Below, one piece after another: positions 1 through 5,842 of a DNA stretch of 6,164 nt. Source of the stretch: Chloroflexota bacterium. GTDB taxonomy: Bacteria > Chloroflexota > Dehalococcoidia > JAUQQI01. The first letter of the stretch is position 1. Every line of letters starts with the position of its first letter. A program made the translations under genes and the position numbers. Where the stretch lies: contig JAUQQI010000005.1 of assembly GCA_030549955.1 (NCBI GenBank), positions 1 to 6,164 of the forward strand, written 5' to 3'. The notes below the pieces were generated by a model that ran no database searches, was not told the origin of the DNA, and saw only the letters and a program-made list of their open reading frames with translations.

Positions 1-2
1 CG

Positions 3-1157
3 GGGGGGGCAGAGCGGCTCCTGGCCGCGCCCCGACGGCTGAGCAATGCCGGGGAGATCCGCCGGCGGGCCGAGGCGGCTTATGCTGCCATCCGCCAGGG
101 GCGGCCGGGCCGGCCGGTCGCCCTCGACCTGCTCGCTGAGGCCGCCCTCGAGCTTAAGGCCCTGACCGAATTCGACCGGGGGCTAGAACCCCTCCTTGCG
201 GAGCTTACGGATGCCACCGAGCGGCTGACCGACCTGGCCCGGGCCCTGCGGAACTACGCCGAAGGCGTCGAGGCCGACCCGGCCCGGCTGGCCGAGGTCG
301 AGGACCGGCTCCGGCTCATCGACCGGCTCAAGCGCAAGTACGGGCCGACGGTCGCCGACATCCTGGCCTACGCCGAGCAGGCCGAAGCCGAACTCGAGCA
401 GACCCTGACCGGCCAAGAGCGACTCGGTGAGCTTGAGGCCGAACTCGAAGCCCTCCGGGCGGAGCTGGCCCGCCGGGCCGGCGAACTTTCGAACCGGCGC
501 CGGGACGCCGCCCGCCGGCTCGAGGAGGCGGTTGCGGCCGAGCTTGAAAACTTAAAGCTCGGCCACACCCGCTTTCAGGTGGCGTTTGCCACTGAGCCGG
601 CCCCCGAAGGCGAGGGCCTGCCGGTCGACGGGGAAACCGTCGCCTTCGACCCGACCGGCATCGACCGGGTTGGGTTTCTCGTCGCAACCAACCCCGGCGA
701 GCCCCTTCGACCGCTGGCAAAGGTCGCCAGCGGCGGCGAGACCGCCCGCTTTATGCTCGCCCTCAAGGTTGTCCTGGCCGAGGCCGACCCGGTGCCTACC
801 CTGGTCTTCGACGAGGTTGACGTCGGGGTCGGCGGCCGGAGCGGACAGGTTGTCGGGGAGACCCTCTGGCGGCTCGGCCGCCACCATCAGGTCCTCTGCA
901 TAACCCACCTGCCCCAGGTCGCCGCCTACGCCGATGACCACCTGGCCGTCACCAAGGAGCTGGCCAGCGACCGGGCCGTCGTCCGGGTCCGGCGACTTAC
1001 CGGGGCCGAGCGGGTTGTCGAACTTGCGGCCATGCTCGGGGGTGATACGGTCGCAAACCGGCGGAGCGCCGGCGAACTGCTTGCCCTGGCCCGGGACTAC
1101 AAGGGGCGGTTTGCCAGGTCCGGCCAGGGTGTCCGTCAGCTTCCCCTCATCAGCTAG
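3..1157 (+). CDS. recN: DNA repair protein RecN, C-terminal part (5' end outside window)
   Basis: RecN is a cytoplasmic SMC-like ATPase that gathers and tethers DNA ends during recombinational double-strand break repair. About 384 residues are present; family members are usually about 550-560, so roughly 170 N-terminal residues, including Walker A, lie beyond the left edge. The visible part starts in the first coiled coil. The RecN hallmark RLKRKYG, at the turn of the coiled coil, is near 328-348. A second coiled coil follows, then the ATPase C-lobe: signature ASGGETARFMLALK (SGGE at 729-740), Walker B LVFDEVD (Asp-Glu at 810-815) and the H-loop ITHLPQVAAYAD (His at 906-908). The family usually has Leu or a similar residue after SGGE; here it is Thr, which I judge a minor variant. 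The reading frame is open from base 3 to the TAG. The gene ends inside the convergent smc gene by 8 bases. No terminator hairpin with a T-tract is visible at the junction. Confidence 0.96.
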   Translation, partial: GGAERLLAAPRRLSNAGEIRRRAEAAYAAIRQGRPGRPVALDLLAEAALELKALTEFDRGLEPLLAELTDATERLTDLARALRNYAEGVEADPARLAEVEDRLRLIDRLKRKYGPTVADILAYAEQAEAELEQTLTGQERLGELEAELEALRAELARRAGELSNRRRDAARRLEEAVAAELENLKLGHTRFQVAFATEPAPEGEGLPVDGETVAFDPTGIDRVGFLVATNPGEPLRPLAKVASGGETARFMLALKVVLAEADPVPTLVFDEVDVGVGGRSGQVVGETLWRLGRHHQVLCITHLPQVAAYADDHLAVTKELASDRAVVRVRRLTGAERVVELAAMLGGDTVANRRSAGELLALARDYKGRFARSGQGVRQLPLIS

Positions 1158-4100
1158 GCGGCACGTCTTCAAGCCGGAGGGAAAAGACCCGGCTTACCCC
1201 CTCGGGAGTAAGGCTCAGGCCGAAGAGGGCCCCGGCCCGCTCCATGGTCGGCCGGCTATGGGTCACGACGAGAAACCGGGTCCGGTCGGCGAACTTCGCG
1301 AGCAGGTCGGCAAACTTTACGAGGCGGGCCTCGTCGAGGGCGGCATCGGCCTCGTCGAGCAGACAAAGCGGCGTCGGCCCCAGGCCGAGGAAGGCCAGCA
1401 CAAGGGCCAGGGTAACCAGGGTTCGTTCGCCCCCGGAGAGGGTACCGGGACCGTCGACCCGGCGGCCGGGAAGCCTGATGACCAGCTCCAGGCCGGACCG
1501 CTCATCCGCCGGGCTGTCGGTCAAGACGAGCCGACCCGACCCGCCCCCGAAGAGCTCCCGAACCATCCGGTCGAACCCGACCGAAAGCTCCCGAATCGTC
1601 CGCCGAAACCGCCGGTCAAGCTCGGCCTCAAGCCGCCGGATATTCCGGAGGAGTTCAGCCCGGGCCGCCTCGGCGTCGGCGATCTCGGCTTCGAGCCTTT
1701 CGGCTTCGGCCTGTTCCTGGGCGAATTCGGCCTCGGCGAGGGGATTCACCGGCCCCAGCCGGCGGAGCTCGGCCTCCACCCGGCGCAGCTCCCGGCTGAG
1801 CTCGGCCAGGTCGCCGTCGGGCAACCCCCGGGTCTTGAGCAGCTCCTCCGGGTCGAAGCCCTCGGCCGCGAGCCGTCCGGCCAGCTCGGCCAGCCCCTCC
1901 CGGGCCTCCCGAACCTTGGCCTCGGCCTCGGCCGCGACCCGGGCCCGGGCCTCAAACTGCCGGCGGGCCCCGGCGAGTTCCCGGTTCAGGCCGTCGAGGG
2001 CCTGCCAGAGTCGTTCGGCTTCTGAGCGGGCCCGGCCCAGGGCCTCCCGGCGGGTCTCCACTTCGGCCCTGAGGCCCGGAATGCGGCTCACAACCTCCCC
2101 AAGCTCGGCTTCGAGGCCGACGAGCTCAGCCTCAAGTCGGCAGCGGGCCTCAAGAAGCCCGGTTTGCCGGGTTTCAAGGGCCCGGAGCCGCCCCCGAATC
2201 TCTTCGGCCCGGCCTGAAGCGACCTGACGCCGTTCGGAAAGCCGCCTTAACTGGGCCTCGGCTGTCCCCAGGGCCCGCCTGACCCGCCCCACTACGTCCC
2301 GGGCCCGGGCTGCCCGCCGGCCAAGGTCGGCAGCGTCCGGGAAGCCGTCTGCCCCGGTCAGGGTCGCCAGTTCGGCCCGGACCTTTCGGAGCTCCCGCCG
2401 CAGATGGGTCAGCTCGTCCAGGAGCCGGCGGCGTTCGGCCCGAAGCCGGTTCTGCCGGGTCCGAACCGCTTCAGCTTCGGCCCAGACCCGGGTGAGTCTG
2501 GCCTCAGCGGCCTGCCTTTCGGCCCGGACTTCCTCGAGTCGGACTTTGAGGCTGGCCAGGTCGGCTTCGGTCCGGGCCGCGGCTTCCACGAGGCCGGCAA
2601 GCTCCGACTCGAGCCGCCGGACCCCTTCGGCCAGGGCCCGGCGGCGGGCTTCCTCCCGGACCGCCCGGCCGTCGCCGCCCGGCAGAACCAGGCCGTCAGG
2701 CCGCCAGAGAACACCCTGGACCCAGACGACCCGGCCCGGCCAGAGGCCGTCGCGCCAGACCTGCCAGGCCACCGACGCCGAGTCGACCACGAGGACATCC
2801 CCCAGGAGGCGCTCAAGCCAGGGCCGGTCGGCCTCGGCGGCGTCGATCAGGTCGATGAGCCGGCCCCGAACGCCGGCCAGGGCCGGGGGAGTCGGGAATC
2901 CGGGGGGCGGTCCTGGTCGGGGGACAACCAGGGGCCGGTCGGGAATGAGGCCGTCGGCCGGGATATCGGGAGCAAGCCGGGCCTCGGCCGCCGGCCCGAG
3001 CACGAGTTCGAGGCCGGCGGTGAGCTCGGTCGGCCAGCGGATCCGGCCGAGCAGACGGCCGTCGTCGGGCTCCCGGGCCTGACCTTCCAGGCCCTTGAGG
3101 GCGGCCCGCTGGCGGTTCAATTCGGCCTCGAGGTCCTGCCGGCGTCGTTTGAGCTCCCCAAGGGCGGCCCGGAGCGCCCCGACCTTTTCGTTGAGCTCGC
3201 CCTCGGCCGCCCGGAGCTCGTCAACCCGGGCCCCGAGCCGCTCCAGGTCGGCTTCCGGAGAAACGTCGCCCGAACCCGGGATCCCGACCCGGAGATCGAG
3301 GAGGGCCCGGCGGGCGGCCTCAAGCCGGGCCGAGAGGTCGGCTTCGGCCCGGCGCAAGCGGGTCCCCCGGGCCGCCCGGTCTTCGGCCTGCTGGCGTGCC
3401 CGGGCAGCCGCGGCCGTAAGGGCCTCGGCCCGGGCGCTGAGTCGCGGCAGCCAGCCCCGGAACCGGCGAACCCGTAGCTCCCAGGCCGGAAGCTCGGCCG
3501 TCAGGGCGCGAAGTTCAGCTTCAGCCCGACCGAGCTCGCTTTCGAGCCGGGCCCGCTCTTCGGCCCCGGCAGCCAGGGCCTGGTCGAGGTCAGCGAGCCG
3601 GTCCCGTCCGCGGCCGAGCCGGTCCCGCAGGTCATCCTGCCGCCGGACAGCCCGGCCAAGCTCGGCCTCGGCCGCCTCCAGGGCCTCCCGGGCGGACCGG
3701 ACCTGACTTTCGGCCGTTTCGGCCTGGGCCTGAAGTTCCCGGGCCCGACCCTCAAGTTTGAGCAGGTCCCGCCGGGCGGCCCCGACGGCATTGCGGGCCG
3801 AGTCGAGGGCGGCCTCGGCCTCCTCGACCTGCCGCCGACGTTCGACCCATTCGGCCCGCCGGATTGCCCCGAGCAGAACTACCCGGCGGGACTCAAGGTT
3901 GCGCCAGGCCCGAAAGGCCTCAGCCTGGCGGGCCAGGGTCTCCAACCGGGGTCGGCGCTCGGCCAGCCGGTCCTTAAGCCGGGTCAGGTCGGCGGCGGCC
4001 GCGGCCAGGTGCTCAGCGGCCTCGGCCAGCTCCTGCCGGTAGAAGGCCAGGCCGACCGAGGCTTCGAGGAGCTGGCGGCGCTCGACCGGCCGGAGGTTAA

Positions 4101-4542
4101 GCCAGCGGTCGGCGGCCCCCTGGGCTACGAGCCAGGGGCCGTCGGGGCCGAGGCCGTGGTCGGCCAGGGCGTCCAGGTAGTCCCGCTGGCGGACCGGCCG
4201 ACCGTTGACCAGGTATTCGTGGTCGCCGGAGCGGTGGACCCGGCGGCAGAAACTCACCTCGTCCCCCTCGTCGTCGGCGAGGGTGATTTCGACCTCGGCG
4301 AGGCCCGCCGGGGCCCGGCCGGGTCCCCCGGCAAAGACCGCCTCCTCCCAGCGGCCGAGGCGCAGCTTGCGGGCATTGGTTTCTCCCAGGGCGAACCGGA
4401 TGGCCTCGACCAGGTTGCTTTTGCCGGACCCATTCGGGCCCACCAGGGCAACAATCGGGGCGACCAGCTCGACCGCCGTCGGGTCGGCGAAGGTTTTAAA
4501 GCCCCGCAGGCGCAGACGCCGAAGCCGGAAGAAACGACCCAT
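1150..4542 (-). CDS. smc: Chromosome partition protein SMC, complete
   Basis: SMC dimers, with ScpA/ScpB, form the bacterial condensin that loops DNA and helps separate replicated origins. At 1130 residues it is close to the usual 1150-1190. Visible in order: N-terminal ATPase with Walker A GPNGSGKSN (35-43), an ALGE...RKLR segment with the likely arginine finger (about 58-61), and Q-loop Gln141; first coiled coil about 165-485; hinge about 485-632 with the typical RLIDLID and LLGDVLVVD blocks and a closing GG; second coiled coil to about 930; the VNPLAEAEF element at 932; LFGGG at 997; signature LSGGER (1035-1040); Walker B LCLLDEAD (Asp1063, Glu1064); H-loop His1095. All ATPase motifs are intact. 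Start: the ATG at 4542 lies 15 bases after the rnc stop, in the same frame, and the in-frame TAA of rnc rules out extension. Only a weak GGA precedes it, so translation is probably coupled to rnc. The start fits the family N-terminus (short lead-in, then LRLRGFKTFAD). Confidence 0.97.
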   Translation of the reverse strand: MGRFFRLRRLRLRGFKTFADPTAVELVAPIVALVGPNGSGKSNLVEAIRFALGETNARKLRLGRWEEAVFAGGPGRAPAGLAEVEITLADDEGDEVSFCRRVHRSGDHEYLVNGRPVRQRDYLDALADHGLGPDGPWLVAQGAADRWLNLRPVERRQLLEASVGLAFYRQELAEAAEHLAAAAADLTRLKDRLAERRPRLETLARQAEAFRAWRNLESRRVVLLGAIRRAEWVERRRQVEEAEAALDSARNAVGAARRDLLKLEGRARELQAQAETAESQVRSAREALEAAEAELGRAVRRQDDLRDRLGRGRDRLADLDQALAAGAEERARLESELGRAEAELRALTAELPAWELRVRRFRGWLPRLSARAEALTAAAARARQQAEDRAARGTRLRRAEADLSARLEAARRALLDLRVGIPGSGDVSPEADLERLGARVDELRAAEGELNEKVGALRAALGELKRRRQDLEAELNRQRAALKGLEGQAREPDDGRLLGRIRWPTELTAGLELVLGPAAEARLAPDIPADGLIPDRPLVVPRPGPPPGFPTPPALAGVRGRLIDLIDAAEADRPWLERLLGDVLVVDSASVAWQVWRDGLWPGRVVWVQGVLWRPDGLVLPGGDGRAVREEARRRALAEGVRRLESELAGLVEAAARTEADLASLKVRLEEVRAERQAAEARLTRVWAEAEAVRTRQNRLRAERRRLLDELTHLRRELRKVRAELATLTGADGFPDAADLGRRAARARDVVGRVRRALGTAEAQLRRLSERRQVASGRAEEIRGRLRALETRQTGLLEARCRLEAELVGLEAELGEVVSRIPGLRAEVETRREALGRARSEAERLWQALDGLNRELAGARRQFEARARVAAEAEAKVREAREGLAELAGRLAAEGFDPEELLKTRGLPDGDLAELSRELRRVEAELRRLGPVNPLAEAEFAQEQAEAERLEAEIADAEAARAELLRNIRRLEAELDRRFRRTIRELSVGFDRMVRELFGGGSGRLVLTDSPADERSGLELVIRLPGRRVDGPGTLSGGERTLVTLALVLAFLGLGPTPLCLLDEADAALDEARLVKFADLLAKFADRTRFLVVTHSRPTMERAGALFGLSLTPEGVSRVFSLRLEDVPPS

Positions 4543-4557
4543 GGCCCATCCGGGAAA

Positions 4558-5286
4558 TTATGGGGAATCAGCCTCGAGGCTGGCCAGGGCCTTTCTGGCG
4601 GCGTCCTGCTCGGCGGCCCGCTTTGAGTAGCCCTCGCCGGTGGCCAGGACCCGGTCGCCAAGGTGGACCTCGACGGTGAACCGGCGCCGGTGGCTGGGGC
4701 CCACGTGGTGGACGGTGACGTAAACGGGGGTCAGCTTCCAGCGGGCCTGGGTGACCTCCTGGAGCCAGGTCTTCGGGTCCAGGACCTGATGGGGGTCGTG
4801 GAGCCGTTCGAGCTCCCGCTCAACGAAGGGTAGAACAACCTTCCGGGCGGCCTCCAGGCCCCCGTCCAGGTAAACGGCCCCCAGGACGGCCTCGAAGGCC
4901 GAGGCCAGGATCGAGGGCCGGTTGCGGCCGCCAGTCTGGTCCTCGCCCCGACTCAGGAGGAGCTCAGAGCCGAGGTCAAGGTCCTTGGCCCAGCGGGCCA
5001 GGGTTTCGGTCCGGACGAGCCAGGCCCGGAGCCGGGTAAGCTTGCCCTCCGGCAGGTCGGGGAAACGGCGGTAGAGGGTCTCGGCAACAAGCAGGCTTAA
5101 GACGACGTCGCCCAGGAACTCGAGCCGCTCGTTATCGGGCAGGTCGAAGCCTGGATTCTCGTTTAAATACGAGCGGTGGACGAGCGCCTGGCGGAGGAGG
5201 TCCGGGCTGGCGAAGCGGTAGCCGAGGCGGTCTTCAACCGGCAGCCGTGGCGCCCTCTTCGACCGGTGCGACCTCGGCAAACCCAT
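4558..5286 (-). CDS. rnc: Ribonuclease III, with Asp-to-Ser at a usual metal-site position
   Basis: RNase III cuts double-stranded RNA, chiefly in rRNA precursor maturation and mRNA turnover, as a Mg2+-dependent homodimer. The 242 residues match the usual length. The catalytic domain holds ALVHRSYLNE (34-43) and the signature NERLEFLGD (52-60; Glu53, Glu56, Asp60, matching E. coli E38, E41, D45). The second metal-site segment reads ILASAFEAVLGAVYLD: Glu132 matches E. coli E117, but Ser129 replaces the Asp matching D114. The double-stranded RNA-binding domain spans about 168-237, with DPKTWLQE, GPSHRRRF and SKRAAEQDAARKAL. Start: the ATG at 5286 is the only ATG before the domain and gives a basic extension of about 11 residues beyond many homologues. 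It overlaps the upstream gene by 53 bases and has no Shine-Dalgarno site. A near-cognate CTG at 5244-5242 after AAGAGGG is possible but weaker. It lies within the leftward operon, just before smc. Confidence 0.95.
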   Translation of the reverse strand: MGLPRSHRSKRAPRLPVEDRLGYRFASPDLLRQALVHRSYLNENPGFDLPDNERLEFLGDVVLSLLVAETLYRRFPDLPEGKLTRLRAWLVRTETLARWAKDLDLGSELLLSRGEDQTGGRNRPSILASAFEAVLGAVYLDGGLEAARKVVLPFVERELERLHDPHQVLDPKTWLQEVTQARWKLTPVYVTVHHVGPSHRRRFTVEVHLGDRVLATGEGYSKRAAEQDAARKALASLEADSP

Positions 5287-5710
5287 AATAGTCGTCGGAC
5301 CGGATGATGCGCTCGAGGGCCTCCGGGGCGAGGGCCCGGACCTTCTCAGCTACCCCCGGCCAGACCTCCAGCTCCTGCCGGATCTCATCGAGGGTCAGGG
5401 GCCGGTTGCCGTTGGCCAGGAAGACCCGGAAGATGGCCTCCAGCAGGGGCGTGCTGGGCGGGATAAAGTCGTCCAGCCGGCCGCAGTGGGTCAGGAAGCA
5501 CTCAAAGGGGTCCTCGCCGTAGCGGACCTTGACGGTCTGGAAGACGACCCGCCCGCTCTGGGGGTCGACGGTCGGGCGCCGCTCCTCGACCTCCTCGCCG
5601 ATCCGCTCGAGACACTCCGGGCAAATCCGACTCTGAACGAAGACCTTAAAATCCCGGTTCTGCTTCTGAAACCTGTCCAGGTCGATGAAAAAGCGGGGCT
5701 CCTCAGCCAT
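5234..5710 (-). CDS. Conserved protein of unknown function, four cysteines plus probable winged helix
   Basis: I cannot name a function. The 158-residue protein is soluble, with no signal peptide or membrane segment. It opens with RFFIDLDRFQKQNRDF, followed by a CPEC pair (Cys30, Cys33) and a second pair (Cys71, Cys76, in FECFLTHCG). The CxxC...CxxxxC spacing could bind zinc. Residues about 86-145 (TPLLEAIFRVFLANGNRPLTLDEIRQEL... to SDDYYGF) look like a small winged-helix domain. From memory, Chloroflexota genomes carry similar proteins, with a FLANGN...PL block and a YYG-type ending, beside rnc; I could not check this. It is the first gene of the leftward operon and overlaps rnc by 53 bases, so a role linked to RNA processing or rnc expression is a guess. 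The ATG at 5710 has no Shine-Dalgarno site, but a -10 box lies 11 bases upstream, which favours this start and a leaderless message. Coding status is supported by composition and conserved-looking blocks. Confidence 0.88.
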   Translation of the reverse strand: MAEEPRFFIDLDRFQKQNRDFKVFVQSRICPECLERIGEEVEERRPTVDPQSGRVVFQTVKVRYGEDPFECFLTHCGRLDDFIPPSTPLLEAIFRVFLANGNRPLTLDEIRQELEVWPGVAEKVRALAPEALERIIRSDDYYGFAEVAPVEEGATAAG

Positions 5711-5721
5711 TCCGAGAATAA

Positions 5722-5727
5722 AGTATA
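5722..5727 (-). promoter_or_regulatory. -10 box of the leftward operon, placed for a leaderless mRNA
   Basis: On the minus strand this reads TATACT, five of six matches to the TATAAT consensus, as an AT island in very GC-rich DNA. The start codon of the four-cysteine gene begins 11 bases downstream. Transcription would begin about 6-8 bases after the box, leaving a leader of only a few bases and no room for a ribosome binding site. No good -35 hexamer is present at spacing 16-18; the sequence there is GC-rich (TGGCGG at spacing 17). The IS appears to begin just beyond. Confidence 0.6.
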
Positions 5728-5755
5728 GCGCCGGCCCGCCCGAACCGCCACCCCC

Positions 5756-5779
5756 TGAGGTTCAGACATGAGTTCGGAC
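5756..5779. repeat. Imperfect tandem direct repeat at the IS left end
   Basis: TGAGGTTCAGAC (5756-5767) is followed after one base by TGAGTTCGGAC (5769-5779). The copies differ by one G deletion and one A-to-G change. Repeated short motifs inside an IS terminus can be transposase binding sites, but nothing here proves that. Confidence 0.45.
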
Positions 5780-5791
5780 GAGGGATAAAAT
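5763..5791 (+). promoter_or_regulatory. Candidate transposase promoter
   Basis: CAGACA (5763-5768, four of six matches to TTGACA) and TAAAAT (5786-5791, five of six matches to TATAAT) are 17 bases apart. Transcription would start near 5797-5799, inside the left arm of the hairpin described below. The -35 match is modest and the call depends mostly on the -10 box. Confidence 0.4.
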
Positions 5792-5842
5792 ACGGAGCCT
5801 CCGCAAACACACTCTTGCGAAAAGAGAGAAAGGAGGCGCCGT
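5792..5842 (+). promoter_or_regulatory. Inverted repeat able to bury the transposase ribosome binding site
   Basis: ACGGAGCCTCC (5792-5802) pairs with GGAGGCGCCGT (5832-5842) at 10 of 11 positions, with one A-G mismatch. Two further A-T pairs (5791 with 5843, 5790 with 5844) reach into the ATG. The right arm contains most of the Shine-Dalgarno site. The 29-base loop holds a small inner hairpin, CTCTT (5812-5816) with AAGAG (5822-5826). A message entering from outside the IS would form the whole stem. A message from the candidate promoter at 5763-5791 would keep only about CCTCC of the left arm. Confidence 0.6.
5830..5836 (+). promoter_or_regulatory. Perfect Shine-Dalgarno site of the transposase
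   Basis: AAGGAGG lies 6 bases before the ATG at 5843 and fixes that start over the internal ATG at 5858. The three complete host genes in the window have no comparable site, which marks this gene as foreign in style. Confidence 0.85.

Noticed and set aside
2..9. Run of eight G bases at the left edge
   Set aside because: It falls within the recN frame as glycine codons and homopolymers are expected at this GC content; an edge artefact cannot be excluded but nothing supports one.
183..1172. Minus-strand open frames opposite recN
   Set aside because: The RecN frame has clear family motifs throughout; these frames show none.
1130..1200. Bidirectional terminator between recN and smc
   Set aside because: No stem with a flanking T-tract or A-tract could be found on either strand.
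934..3477. Long plus-strand open frames (934-2025, 1244-2227, 2404-3477) opposite smc
   Set aside because: They mirror the smc coding strand. GC-rich DNA encoding an Ala/Arg/Leu/Glu coiled coil leaves the other frames open, and the products are low-complexity with no recognisable domains.
1150..4542. Recurrent GGCCTCGGCC-like words across smc as a possible repeat array
   Set aside because: There is no fixed period; they arise from Ala, Glu and Arg codons in the coiled coils with strong GC-rich codon preference.
4557..4562. CATAAT on the minus strand, 14 bases before the smc ATG, as an internal promoter
   Set aside because: It overlaps the rnc stop codon and has no -35 partner (GGCCAG at spacing 17); the short rnc-smc gap favours shared transcription. 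It could still give a short-leader smc message.
4009..4630. Plus-strand open frames opposite the smc N-terminus and rnc end
   Set aside because: smc Walker A and neighbouring motifs on the minus strand explain this region; the opposite frames are compositional shadows.
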